Below are positions 24,718-33,028 of a DNA stretch of 64,000 nt, piece by piece. The notes under the pieces are model-generated. The model searched no databases. It was not told the origin of the DNA and was given only the letters and a program-made list of their open reading frames with translations. This DNA comes from Streptomyces cinnamoneus. Its GTDB lineage: Bacteria > Actinomycetota > Actinomycetes > Streptomycetales > Streptomycetaceae. The position numbers were made by a program, and so were the translations under genes. The stretch spans positions 3,345,001 to 3,409,000 of the forward strand of contig NZ_PKFQ01000001.1 in assembly GCF_002939475.1 (NCBI RefSeq). The letters run 5' to 3'. Position 1 is the first letter of the stretch. Each line of letters opens with the position of its first letter.

Positions 24718-26018
24718 GCGGCGGCCCCGCCGGACGCGACGGGGAGGAAGGCGGCGATCTCGTAGCCGCCCTCGGGGGTGGCCTCGGCCGTCATCTCGCC
24801 GCCGAGCATCGTCACGCGCTCCCGCATGCCCAGCAGGCCGTGGCCGGCGCCCGGGGAGGGCTTGGCGAGCCGGTCCGGGCGGCCGTTGACGACGCGCAGG
24901 CCGAGCCCGCCCAGCACGTGGCTGACCTCCACGCGGGCGGTGGAGCCCGGGGCGTGGCGCAGCGCGTTGCTGAGCGCCTCCTGCACGATCCGGTAGGCGG
25001 ACAGCTCCACTCCCTGGGGCAGGGGCCGGGCCTGGCCGGTGGTGACCCGCTCGACCGGGAGCCCGGCCTCGCGGACGTTCGCCAGGAGCCCGTCGAGGTC
25101 GGCCAGCGTCGGCTGGGGCGCCTCCGGCGGGGCGGCGCCGAAGGCGCCGGGGTCCTCGGACCGTACGACGCCGAGCACGCGGCGCAGCTCGGTGAGGGCG
25201 GCCACGGCGTTCTCGCGGATCGTGGCGAAGGCGGCGGCCAGCTCGGGCGGCGGGTCCTGGACGCGGTAGGGCGCGGCCTCGGCCTGGATCGCGACGACGG
25301 ACATGTGGTGGGCGACCACGTCGTGCAGTTCGCGGGCGATCGTCGTGCGTTCCTCCAGGACCGTGCGCCGGGACCGCTCTGCCTCGGTGACGGCCGCCTG
25401 CACGGCGACCTGCCGCTTGGAGTCGCGCAGGCCGCGGAGGGCGGCGACGACGAAGAGGACCACGGCCGACATGACGGTCCCCTGGAACATGTCGTCGCGG
25501 TACCCGTAGCCGCTGACGGCGGAGACGAACCCCCCGAAGACGGTCGTCAGCAGCCACATCTCGGCGGCCACGCGCGGCCGGGTGCGCACCGTCACCAGGC
25601 ACATGACCAGCAGGTGCGAGGGGGCGACGGGCGTGACCCAGGGCGAGGAGCCCAGGAGACCGGCACTGACCAGCATCGCGCCGAGCGACAGCCACCAGGC
25701 GCCGATCGGCCGGAACAACGTGGTCAGCAGCGGCACGGCCACGAACGAGCCGATCACGACGGCGGCCGGGAACGACTCGTTGCCCACCATCGCCAGCACG
25801 GCCAGCACGACGAAGGCCGTGACGCCGGCGTGCGGCAGCCACCGCACGTACCGGGCCGCCCGGCCGGGCGCCCGGCGCACGAGGGGGTGGCCGGCGGGCA
25901 GCGGTGCCATGGGCCGCAGGTCGAAGGCGTCGGTGAACAGATCGGCGCGGATGCTGTCGAGGGCACCCTGCACGACGCGCATCTCGCTGCGCATCCCGTT
26001 CGTCTCAAACGTGGTCAC
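24714..26018 (-). CDS. NarL-type sensor histidine kinase
   Basis: This kinase of up to 434 residues has a cytoplasmic N-terminus, then five or six membrane helices (about 75-195). Its HisKA_3 domain has I-A-R-E-L-H-D-V-V-A-H-H-M-S (phospho-His in E-L-H-D), and its ATPase domain has E-A-L-S-N-A-L-R-H-A and G-H-G-L-L-G-M-R-E-R. It senses from the membrane, with little extracellular mass. Start choice is uncertain: GTG 26018 gives the longest product, whereas an ATG at 25994 lies downstream of GAGACGAACGGG. Coupled to the regulator by a GTGA overlap. Confidence 0.88.
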   Translation of the reverse strand: MTTFETNGMRSEMRVVQGALDSIRADLFTDAFDLRPMAPLPAGHPLVRRAPGRAARYVRWLPHAGVTAFVVLAVLAMVGNESFPAAVVIGSFVAVPLLTTLFRPIGAWWLSLGAMLVSAGLLGSSPWVTPVAPSHLLVMCLVTVRTRPRVAAEMWLLTTVFGGFVSAVSGYGYRDDMFQGTVMSAVVLFVVAALRGLRDSKRQVAVQAAVTEAERSRRTVLEERTTIARELHDVVAHHMSVVAIQAEAAPYRVQDPPPELAAAFATIRENAVAALTELRRVLGVVRSEDPGAFGAAPPEAPQPTLADLDGLLANVREAGLPVERVTTGQARPLPQGVELSAYRIVQEALSNALRHAPGSTARVEVSHVLGGLGLRVVNGRPDRLAKPSPGAGHGLLGMRERVTMLGGEMTAEATPEGGYEIAAFLPVASGGAAA

Positions 26019-26090
26019 GCGTCAACCGTAGGCAGACGGGACCCGGACGGCGTCGGCGTGAGTGGGGATTGTGAGCGTCCGTCTCAGGTA

Positions 26091-26801
26091 CTACGCGGTG
26101 GTCAGGGACGCGGCCCAGGCCGCGCACCCGGGCGTGCCCGGTGTGATCGGCTCGTAGTGCCCGGCCCCCTCCAGGACCGTCAGCTCCACGGCCGCCCCCG
26201 CGGCCCGCGCCGCACGCGCGTACGCGCGCGACAGGTCCACCGGCACGTCCTCGTCGCGCGTGCCGTGGACCAGCGTCACCGGCACCCGCGGCGGCGGCAG
26301 GCGCATGGGGTCCGCCGCGTGCTCCCGGTCCGGGGCCACCAGCTCCCCCACCGCGCCCCGGCTCAGCCCCAGCTCCCGGGCCCGGGCCAGGTCGGCGACC
26401 GGGGCCAGCGCCACGACGTGGTCGACGGCCACGGCCCCCGCCGCCGGCGACGACGCCGCCCACAGGGCGAGGTGGCCGCCCGCGGAGTGCCCCACCAGGA
26501 CGTGCCGGCGCGCTGCGGGTGCGTCCCGCCGCGTGCCGGCCGCCCGCACCACGTCGTCGAAGGTCTCCGGCCAGCCGCCGCCACCGCCCACGCGGCGGTA
26601 CTCGGCGAGCGCGACCTCCAGCCCCCGCTCCGCCAGCTCCGTGGCCAGGGGCACCAGGTGCGCGCGGTCGTACGCCTCACGCCAGAAGCCGCCGTGCAGC
26701 AGCGTCACCCGCACGTCCGGCGCCGCCCCGCGCGCGGGCAGGTGGAAGTCGACGACCTGACTGGGATGGGGGCCGTAGGCCACGGTCTCGACCCGGGTCA
26801 C
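26091..26801 (-). CDS. Kynurenine formamidase-type alpha/beta hydrolase
   Basis: This 236-residue alpha/beta hydrolase has the oxyanion motif H-G-G-F-W, typical of kynurenine formamidases, about 36 residues from the start. It also has the nucleophile elbow G-H-S-A-G-G, an acid in G-T-R-D-E-D-V-P and catalytic His in G-A-G-H-Y-E-P. It should hydrolyse N-formylkynurenine to kynurenine and formate, the step between the two enzymes encoded upstream. The GTG at 26801 overlaps the kynU stop by GTGA, so the order kynA-kynU-formamidase is one coupled operon. The function is supported by motif plus context. Confidence 0.85.
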   Translation of the reverse strand: MTRVETVAYGPHPSQVVDFHLPARGAAPDVRVTLLHGGFWREAYDRAHLVPLATELAERGLEVALAEYRRVGGGGGWPETFDDVVRAAGTRRDAPAARRHVLVGHSAGGHLALWAASSPAAGAVAVDHVVALAPVADLARARELGLSRGAVGELVAPDREHAADPMRLPPPRVPVTLVHGTRDEDVPVDLSRAYARAARAAGAAVELTVLEGAGHYEPITPGTPGCAAWAASLTTA

Positions 26802-28009
26802 GGCCCCAGGACCTCCGCCAGCACGCGCGCGGCGCGCTCCGCGTCGGCGAAGCCCGTGTACAGCGGCGTGAAGCCGAAGCGCAGCACGTCGGGGCGGCGG
26901 AAGTCGCCGACGACGCCGCGGCGGACGAGCTCGGCCATGACCTCGTCCGCGTCCGCGCAGCGCAGCGACACCTGGCTGCCGCGCTCGTCGTGCGCGGTCG
27001 GCGTGACGCACTCCAGCCGCCCGCCGGGCACGTACGCGGCGACGCAGCGCAGGAAGAAGTCCGTGAGGGCGAGGCTCTTGGCCCGTACGGCCTCGACGGC
27101 CACGCCGTCCCACACGTCCAGCGCCGCCTCCAGGGCGAGCAGGGAGAGGATGTCCGGCGTGCCGACGCGGCCGCGGACCGCGCCGTCGGCGGGGGCGTAC
27201 TGCGGCGACATGCCGAAGGGGTCGGCGTGGGAGTTCCACCCCGGCAGCGGGGAGTCGAAGCGCGGCTGGAGCTCGCGGCGCACGTAGAGGTAGGCCGGCG
27301 AACCGGGGCCGCCGTTGAGGTACTTGTACGTGCAGCCCACGGCGAGGTCCACGCCGTCCGCGTCGAGCGCGACGGGCAGCGCGCCCGCGCTGTGGCACAG
27401 GTCCCACACCACGCGGCCCCCGGCGGCGTGCACGGCGGCCGTGGTGCCGGGCAGGTCGTGCAGCCGCCCCGTGCGGTAGTCGACGTGGTTGACGAGCGCG
27501 ACGGCGGTGCGCGGCCCGGCGGCGGAGGCGACGTCCCCGGCGTCGACGGCGCGGATCCGGCAGCCCGTCAGCCGGGCGGCGGAGGCGGCGATGTAGCCGT
27601 CGGTCGGGAAGGTGGCCGCGTCGACGAGGATCTCGTCGCGGCCGCCGTCCCCGTCCGCCGCGAGGCGGGCCGCAGCCACGACCGCCTTGAAGACGTTGAC
27701 GCTCGTCGAGTCGCCGGCCACGACCTGGCCGGGGGCGGCCCCCACGAGCCGTCCGATCCGGTCGCCGACCCGCTCGGGCGCGGTCCACCAGCCCGACTCG
27801 GTCCACGAGCGGATGCGCAGCCGCCCCCACTCCCGCTCGACGACGTCGGCGAGGCGGGCCGGCACGGCCCGGGGCAGCGCGCCCAGGGAGTTGCCGTCCA
27901 GGTAGACGGTGGTGTCGTGGTCGTCCAGCGCGAACTCCTCGCGCTTGGCCCGCAATGCGTCGGCGGCGTCGAGGCGCCGTGCCTCCTGGGCGAGGTCGAG
28001 GTCAGACAC
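26798..28009 (-). CDS. kynU: Kynureninase
   Basis: KynU is the PLP enzyme that splits kynurenine into anthranilate and alanine. The 403-residue protein has Y-L-D-G-N-S-L-G near residue 36, D-S-T-S-V-N-V-F-K, W-D-L-C-H-S-A-G-A-L-P, the PLP-binding lysine in G-C-T-Y-K-Y-L-N-G-G-P-G, and G-T-P-D-I-L-S-L. The GTG start at 28009 overlaps the end of kynA by eight bases. In Streptomyces the product anthranilate can feed tryptophan catabolism or specialised metabolites such as actinomycin-type precursors. No such cluster is visible here, so a catabolic role is the simplest reading. Confidence 0.94.
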   Translation of the reverse strand: MSDLDLAQEARRLDAADALRAKREEFALDDHDTTVYLDGNSLGALPRAVPARLADVVEREWGRLRIRSWTESGWWTAPERVGDRIGRLVGAAPGQVVAGDSTSVNVFKAVVAAARLAADGDGGRDEILVDAATFPTDGYIAASAARLTGCRIRAVDAGDVASAAGPRTAVALVNHVDYRTGRLHDLPGTTAAVHAAGGRVVWDLCHSAGALPVALDADGVDLAVGCTYKYLNGGPGSPAYLYVRRELQPRFDSPLPGWNSHADPFGMSPQYAPADGAVRGRVGTPDILSLLALEAALDVWDGVAVEAVRAKSLALTDFFLRCVAAYVPGGRLECVTPTAHDERGSQVSLRCADADEVMAELVRRGVVGDFRRPDVLRFGFTPLYTGFADAERAARVLAEVLGP

Positions 28010-28856
28010 GGCTGCGCGCCGTCCACAGCTCGGGGAAGACGTTCTTCGCGGCGCGCTTCTCCAGCCACGCCACGCCGCCCGACCCGCCGGTGCCGACCTT
28101 CGAGCCCATCGCCCTCCGGGTGGCGACGAGGTGGTCGTTGCGCCAGCGCCACACCTGCTCGGCGACCTCCGTCAGGGCCTCGCCCAGCCGGCACTCCTCG
28201 CTGTCCTGGTCGCCCGCGTAGACCCGCTGCCACACGTCCTCGACGCCGGGGTCGCCGGTGTGGCGCTCGGCGACGTCGCGCTCCAGCACGGCGGCGGGCA
28301 CCGCGTGGCCGCGCCGGGCGAGCCAGCGCAGGACCTCGTCGTACAGGCTGGGCGCGTGCAGCGCCTTCTCCAGCTCGTCGTGGACGCGGGGGACGTTGCG
28401 GTACGGGACGAGCATGGAGGCGGACTTGTCGCCCAGCAGGAACTCCAGGCGCCGGTACGTGGCCGACTGGAAGCCGGACGCCTCGCCGAGGGCCGAGCGG
28501 TAGCCGTTGAACTGGGCGGGCGTCAGGTGGGCTATGGGCTCCCACGAGGCGTTGAGCGACCGCAGCTCGTGGACCGAGCGCTTGAGGGCCGCCATCGCGA
28601 CCGGCAGGGCGTCCTCCCGCAGGGCCCGGGCCGCGGTCTCCCACTCGTGGACGAGGACGGTGAACCACAGCTCCATCACCTGGGTGGTGACGATGAAGAC
28701 CATCTCGCCGGGGTCGTCCGAGCGGGGGTGCTGGAGCTGGGAGAGCACGGACGCACGGATGTAGTCCTCGTACGGGGTCGTGCTCTCGAAGTCGAGATTC
28801 GGGGCCGGCACGGCCTCCGGGCCGGTTTCGGGAACGGGTGACTGCGGATGCGGCAT
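28002..28856 (-). CDS. kynA: Tryptophan 2,3-dioxygenase
   Basis: This haem dioxygenase opens the indole ring of tryptophan to N-formylkynurenine. The 284-residue protein has L-D-F-E-S-T-T-P-Y-E-D-Y-I near the N-terminus, the substrate-site helix T-Q-V-M-E-L-W-F, F-Q-S-A-T-Y-R-R-L-E-F-L-L-G, and the haem-ligand region W-R-N-D-H-L-V-A-T-R-R followed by G-T-G-G-S-G-G. Length and motifs match bacterial TDO. It is first in the operon with kynU and the formamidase. The 180 bases upstream contain its promoter and the terminator of the next unit. Confidence 0.95.
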   Translation of the reverse strand: MPHPQSPVPETGPEAVPAPNLDFESTTPYEDYIRASVLSQLQHPRSDDPGEMVFIVTTQVMELWFTVLVHEWETAARALREDALPVAMAALKRSVHELRSLNASWEPIAHLTPAQFNGYRSALGEASGFQSATYRRLEFLLGDKSASMLVPYRNVPRVHDELEKALHAPSLYDEVLRWLARRGHAVPAAVLERDVAERHTGDPGVEDVWQRVYAGDQDSEECRLGEALTEVAEQVWRWRNDHLVATRRAMGSKVGTGGSGGVAWLEKRAAKNVFPELWTARSRV

Positions 28857-28990
28857 CGCGGACTCCTCGGCAACAAGAGTGCTCCCGGGTAGCGGTCCGC
28901 CCCTTCCTGTCGGCTTCGGAGCCCCGGTCCCCTGCGCGCATCATGCGTCGCCCGGGCCTCCCACGGCAAGGGTTTCCCGGCCGCGGGTGG

Positions 28991-29023
28991 CCGGAACGCC
29001 CCTCCTCGGGGGAGACGTTCCGG
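28991..29023 (-). terminator. Terminator of the DUF3151 gene
   Basis: The stem CCGGAACG-CCCC with GGGG and CGTTCCGG, 13 bases beyond the stop of the DUF3151 gene. Confidence 0.7.
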
Positions 29024-29035
29024 CCGCCGCGCGGC

Positions 29036-29449
29036 TCAGCCCAGCGTGTTGGCGGCCGTGGGGGAGCTGTCGCGCAGGAAGGTCGAGCAGCGCTCGTACT
29101 CCTCGTGCTCACCGATCGCCTGTGCGGCGCGCGCCAGGGCGTGCAGGGCGCGCAGGAACCCGCGGTTGGGCTCGTGCTCGAAGGGCACCGGGCCGTGGCC
29201 CTTCCAGCCGCTGCGGCGCAGCGCGTCGAGGCCGCGGTGGTAGCCGGTGCGGGCGTAGGCGTACGACTCGACGACCCGGCCGCCCTCGAACGCCTCGTCG
29301 GCGAGCTGCGCCCAGGCCAGGGAGGACGCCGGGTACTTGGCGGCGACCTCGGCGGGGGCCGCACCGGAGGCGAGCAGCTCGCGCGGCTCCGGGTCGTCGG
29401 GCAGGTGGGTCGGGGGCGGTCCCCCGAGCAGGTTCTCGTGAATGGACAT
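29036..29449 (-). CDS. DUF3151 family protein
   Basis: This is a small 137-residue soluble protein of the actinobacterial DUF3151 family (M-S-I-H-E-N-L-L-G-G-P, followed by Y-A-R-T-G-Y-H-R-G-L-D-A-L-R-R-S-G-W-K and P-F-E-H-E-P-N-R-G-F-L). The family pattern suggests a helical fold; no catalytic residues are evident. Its function is unknown, but it is widely kept in actinobacteria and often lies near fba, as here (fba begins at 32287 on the same strand). The ATG at 29449 follows GGAGGCC. Confidence 0.85.
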   Translation of the reverse strand: MSIHENLLGGPPPTHLPDDPEPRELLASGAAPAEVAAKYPASSLAWAQLADEAFEGGRVVESYAYARTGYHRGLDALRRSGWKGHGPVPFEHEPNRGFLRALHALARAAQAIGEHEEYERCSTFLRDSSPTAANTLG

Positions 29450-29553
29450 GGCCTCCAGTCTGCCGCAGCTCCCGGCGGGCGCCCCAGGCCGTGCGCGTGC
29501 GGCTTTCCGCCGGGGCCGGCCCGAGCCGGGCCACGCCTCACGGGAGCGCGGTG

Positions 29554-31104
29554 CTACTCCGCGGACACGCCCTGCCCCTCGCCGGGGTCCAGCGGCGGGG
29601 ACGACACACCGCAGTGGTACGCGCACTCCGGGTGGCAGCCCGGCCGGGCCGGCTCCCGGACGGTCGCCCAGCCCAGGACGCCCCCGATCACGAGCGCCCC
29701 GGCGCACATGAGCATCGCCCGCGCGAACGTCGACGAGAACGCCGCGGGGTCCCGGTAGACGTCGGGGCCCATCCCCGCGGCGAGTGGCAGCGCGGCCACC
29801 GCGATCAGCCCGGCCGCCCGCGCGGCGGCGTTGTTGATGCCGCTGGCCAGGCCCGCCCGGGCGACGTCGACGGACGCCAGCACCGTGGAGGTGAGCGGCG
29901 CGACCAGCACCACCATGCCCAGGCCCAGCACGACGAGCGCGGGCAGGACGTCCCGCCAGTAGACCGCCCCGGCGCCCACCCGGGTCATCAGCAGCATCCC
30001 CGCCGCGCACAGCAGCGGCCCCGCCGTCAGCGGGATCCGGGCCCCGACGCGCTGGGCGATCCGCCCCGAACGGGCCGACAGCAGCAGCATCAGCACGGTG
30101 GTGGGCAGCAGGGCCGTGCCGGCCTCCAGGGCGGACCAGCCGACGACCACCTGGAGCTGGAGCACGGAGAGGAAGAAGAAGCCGCTGAAGGCCGCGTAGA
30201 CGAAGAGCGTGACGACGTTGATCGACGTGAACAGCCGGATCCGGAAGATGCCGAGCGGCAGCATGGGGTCCGGGCGCCTGGCCTCGACGTACACGAACGC
30301 AAATCCCAGCAGGACTCCGAGCACCGCCGGAACGATCACGGCGGGCGAGGCGCCCTGGTCCGGGGCCGCGATCAGGGCATAGGTCACCGCCCCCAGCGCG
30401 AGCGCGCCGAGCGCCGCGCCCAGCACGTCGAAGCGGCCGTGCGCGGCCGGGTCCCGGGTCTCCGGGACGTGCCGCAGCGCCACCGGCACGCAGAGCGCCG
30501 CCAGCGGCAGGTTGATGAGGAACACCCAGCGCCAGCCCGGCCCGTCCACCAGCCAGCCGCCCACGAACGGCCCGACGGCCGAGGCCACGCCGCCCAGTCC
30601 CGACCACGCCCCCACGGCGGCGGCCCGGTCGTCGGGGTGGAAGACGGCTTGGATGAGGGCCAGCGAGCCAGGGGTGAGCAGCGCACCGCCCACGCCCTGG
30701 AGGGCCCGGGCCGCGATCAGCACCCCGGCGTCCGGCGCCAGCCCGCACAGCAACGACGCGAGTGCGAACCACACGACGCCCAGGACGAACACCCGCCGGC
30801 GCCCGAACCGGTCGCCCAGCGCCCCGCCGAGCAGGATGAGCCCGGCCAGCGTGAGCATGTAGGCGTTGACCGTCCACTGCAGGACGGCCAGGTCGGCGTC
30901 GAGGTCCCTGCCGATGTGGGGCAGGGCCACGTTGACGACCGTGCTGTCGAGCATGGCCATGCCCGAGCCGAGGACGGCCGTCAGCAGCACCCAGCGGCCC
31001 ACCGGCGTGCCCATGCGCGCCGCGGACGCCCCGTCGCCGGGGGTGGGGGCCGCGGGCTCCTGCCGGGGGGACACCCGCCGGGGGTCCCGCGCGGAGTCGC
31101 TCAT
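29554..31104 (-). CDS. MFS drug exporter, DHA2 (14-helix) family
   Basis: This is a 516-residue major-facilitator exporter with about 14 membrane helices. Motif A is visible as G-A-L-G-D-R-F-G-R-R-R, the early D-S-T-V-V-N-V-A-L-P is typical of DHA2 (EmrB/QacA), and motif C is G-P-F-V-G-G-W-L-V-D-G-P-G-W-R-W. Proton-driven drug or metabolite efflux at the membrane is expected. The ATG at 31104 has GAGGGA upstream and is preferred over 31140, which has none. The C-terminal tail has three Cys/His (C-H-P-E-C-A-Y-H-C), unusual for the family and a possible metal site. It lies downstream of fba but after a terminator. Confidence 0.88.
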   Translation of the reverse strand: MSDSARDPRRVSPRQEPAAPTPGDGASAARMGTPVGRWVLLTAVLGSGMAMLDSTVVNVALPHIGRDLDADLAVLQWTVNAYMLTLAGLILLGGALGDRFGRRRVFVLGVVWFALASLLCGLAPDAGVLIAARALQGVGGALLTPGSLALIQAVFHPDDRAAAVGAWSGLGGVASAVGPFVGGWLVDGPGWRWVFLINLPLAALCVPVALRHVPETRDPAAHGRFDVLGAALGALALGAVTYALIAAPDQGASPAVIVPAVLGVLLGFAFVYVEARRPDPMLPLGIFRIRLFTSINVVTLFVYAAFSGFFFLSVLQLQVVVGWSALEAGTALLPTTVLMLLLSARSGRIAQRVGARIPLTAGPLLCAAGMLLMTRVGAGAVYWRDVLPALVVLGLGMVVLVAPLTSTVLASVDVARAGLASGINNAAARAAGLIAVAALPLAAGMGPDVYRDPAAFSSTFARAMLMCAGALVIGGVLGWATVREPARPGCHPECAYHCGVSSPPLDPGEGQGVSAE

Positions 31105-31171
31105 GACGCGATCATCCCTCGCGGCCGCCGCGTCGGCCATACGGGCGACCGCCCACCGGCACGGAAAGGGC

Positions 31172-31203
31172 CCGGCACGGTTCGCGATGGCGAACCGTGC
31201 CGG
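31172..31203 (-). terminator. fba terminator
   Basis: A perfect 14-bp stem CCGGCACGGTTCGC with tetraloop GATG, 62 bases downstream of the fba stop. Confidence 0.8.
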
Positions 31204-31264
31204 ACCCTCGGCGCTTGTGCGAGCGCGGGCTCACGTCAGCGCGGCGCCGACGGGAGCGCGGCGC

Positions 31265-32287
31265 CTACTTGAGCTTGGTGCCCGTGGCGCGCAGGTCGGC
31301 GCAGGCGCGGGTGACGCGCTCGGCCATGCCGGCCTCGGCCAGCTTGCCCCAGCTGCGCGGGTCGTAGGTCTTCTTGTCGCCGACCTCGCCGTCGATCTTC
31401 AGGACGCCGTCGTAGTGGCGGAACATGTGGTCCGCGACCGGGCGGGTGAAGGCGTACTGGGTGTCGGTGTCGAGGTTCATCTTCACGACGCCGTTCTCCA
31501 GCGCGGTGCGGATCTCCTCCTCGGTGGAGCCGGAGCCGCCGTGGAAGACGAAGTCGAACGGGTCGGCCTTGCCGTGCTTGGCGGCGATGCCGTCCTGCAG
31601 CTCGCGCAGCAGCTCCGGCTTCAGGACGACGTTGCCCGGCTTGTAGACGCCGTGGACGTTGCCGAAGGAGGCGGCCAGCAGGTAGCGGCCCTTCTCGCCC
31701 AGGCCCAGCGCCTCGGCGGTGCGCTCCACGTCGGCGACCGTGGTGTAGAGGTCGTCGTTGATCTCGTGGGAGACGCCGTCCTCCTCGCCACCGGTCGGGG
31801 TGATCTCGACCTCAAGGATGATCTTCGCCTTCACGGCCTCGGCGAGGAGCTCCTTGGCGATGGCGAGGTTCTCGTCGAGCTTCTCGGCGGAGCCGTCCCA
31901 CATGTGGGACTGGAAGAGCGGGTTCTGGCCGGCGGCGACGCGCTCCTGCGAGATGGCCAGCAGCGGGCGGACGTAGCCGTCCAGCTTGTCCTTGGGGCAG
32001 TGGTCGGTGTGCAGCGCGATGTTCACCGGGTACTTCTTGGCGACGACGTGCGCGAACTCGGCGAGCGCGACGGCGCCCGAGACCATGTCCTTGCTGTACT
32101 GGCCGCCCAGGAACTCCGCGCCACCCGTGGAGATCTGGATGATGCCGTCGCTCTCCGCCTCGGCGAAGCCGCGCAGCGCGGCGTGGAGCGTCTGCGTCGA
32201 GGTGACGTTGATGGCCGGGTAGGCGAACTTGCCTGCCTTCGCCCGGTCGAGCATCTCGTTGTAGATCTCGGGGGTTGCGATGGGCAT
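31265..32287 (-). CDS. fba: Class II fructose-bisphosphate aldolase
   Basis: This 340-residue zinc-dependent aldolase of glycolysis and gluconeogenesis has the metal-binding motifs H-T-D-H-C-P-K (about 92-98), L-E-V-E-I-T-P-T-G-G-E-E and F-V-F-H-G-G-S-G-S. The phosphate-site V-K-M-N-L-D-T-D-T-Q-Y-A-F is also present. Length and N-terminus (M-P-I-A-T-P-E-I-Y) match Streptomyces and yeast-type class IIa enzymes. The ATG follows GGAGCGGAC. It is a stand-alone gene, with a parS-bearing palindrome between it and pyrE upstream. Confidence 0.96.
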   Translation of the reverse strand: MPIATPEIYNEMLDRAKAGKFAYPAINVTSTQTLHAALRGFAEAESDGIIQISTGGAEFLGGQYSKDMVSGAVALAEFAHVVAKKYPVNIALHTDHCPKDKLDGYVRPLLAISQERVAAGQNPLFQSHMWDGSAEKLDENLAIAKELLAEAVKAKIILEVEITPTGGEEDGVSHEINDDLYTTVADVERTAEALGLGEKGRYLLAASFGNVHGVYKPGNVVLKPELLRELQDGIAAKHGKADPFDFVFHGGSGSTEEEIRTALENGVVKMNLDTDTQYAFTRPVADHMFRHYDGVLKIDGEVGDKKTYDPRSWGKLAEAGMAERVTRACADLRATGTKLK

Positions 32288-32478
32288 CTGTCCGCTCCTT
32301 GTGATGTGCGGGTACGGGCGAAATACGGGCCCTGACCTAGGGGGCGACGGTCATCGTCGCCCCCATCTTCCCAGACTCCCCGTATTACTCCACATGAGGC
32401 TCACCACGCTCATATGAGGGGGGCGTGGTTTCACGTGAAACCACGCCCCCCTGATCCGCCGTCCGGCGAACGAGCAGG
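32288..32478. other. Intergenic region between fba and pyrE
   Basis: The 191 bases hold the fba promoter region, a CTCATATGAG palindrome (32409-32418) and the 34-bp parS-containing palindrome immediately beside it. Confidence 0.6.
32418..32451. promoter_or_regulatory. parS site (GTTTCACGTGAAAC, 32428-32441) within a 34-bp perfect palindrome; also pyrE terminator
   Basis: The centre matches the 14-bp Streptomyces parS consensus GTTTCACGTGAAAC without mismatch. parS sites are ParB-binding sites clustered near oriC. The palindrome extends perfectly to 17 bp per arm (GGGGGGCGTGGTTTCAC and complement), so its RNA would fold into a strong hairpin 28 bases after the pyrE stop. One element thus appears to serve both chromosome segregation and transcription termination. 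The parS match is seen directly; ParB binding is inferred. Confidence 0.85.
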
Positions 32479-33024
32479 TCAGCCCAGCCCGAGGTCCCCC
32501 AGGGAGTAGCCGGTCACATAGCGCAGCCCGGCGTCCTGGATGGCCTGCTCGGCGCCGCGGTCGACGATCGTCGCCACGGCGACGACCTCGGCGCCGGCCT
32601 CACGCGCCGCCTCGACGGCGGTCAGCGGGGAGCCGCCGGTCGTGGAGGTGTCCTCGACGACGAGCACGCGACGGCCCTTGATGTCCGGGCCCTCGATGCG
32701 GCGCTGCATGCCGTGCGTCTTCTGGGCCTTGCGGACCACGAACGCGTCGAGCTTGCGGCCGCGCGCGGCGGCCGCGTGCAGCATCGAGGTGGCGACCGGG
32801 TCCGCGCCCAGGGTGAGGCCGCCGACGGCGTCGAAGGCCAGGTCCGCCGTGGCGTCCAGCATCACCTGGCCGACCAGCGGCGCCGCCTCGGCGTCCAGGG
32901 TGATCCGGCGCAGGTCGATGTAGTAGTCGGCCTCCTTGCCGGAGGAGAGGGTCACCTTGCCGTGGACCACGGCCTTGTCCTTGATCTGCTGAAGCAGGGC
33001 GTCACGTGCGTCGGTCATGGCCAT
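32479..33024 (-). CDS. pyrE: Orotate phosphoribosyltransferase
   Basis: PyrE converts orotate and PRPP to OMP in pyrimidine synthesis. The 181-residue protein has L-S-S-G-K-E-A-D-Y-Y-I-D, the K-A-Q-K-T-H-G flexible loop, and the PRPP motif V-L-V-V-E-D-T-S-T-T-G-G-S. The start may be ATG 33024 or ATG 33018. Neither has a clear ribosome-binding site, but the stop of the epimerase gene is only five bases upstream, so translation is probably coupled. Confidence 0.94.
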   Translation of the reverse strand: MAMTDARDALLQQIKDKAVVHGKVTLSSGKEADYYIDLRRITLDAEAAPLVGQVMLDATADLAFDAVGGLTLGADPVATSMLHAAAARGRKLDAFVVRKAQKTHGMQRRIEGPDIKGRRVLVVEDTSTTGGSPLTAVEAAREAGAEVVAVATIVDRGAEQAIQDAGLRYVTGYSLGDLGLG

Positions 33025-33028
33025 GAGC

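Noticed and set aside
32428..32441. Search for additional parS sites elsewhere in the window
   Set aside because: Other CACGTG occurrences seen by eye (for example near 15835 and 56220) lack the flanking GTTT/AAAC and are not parS.
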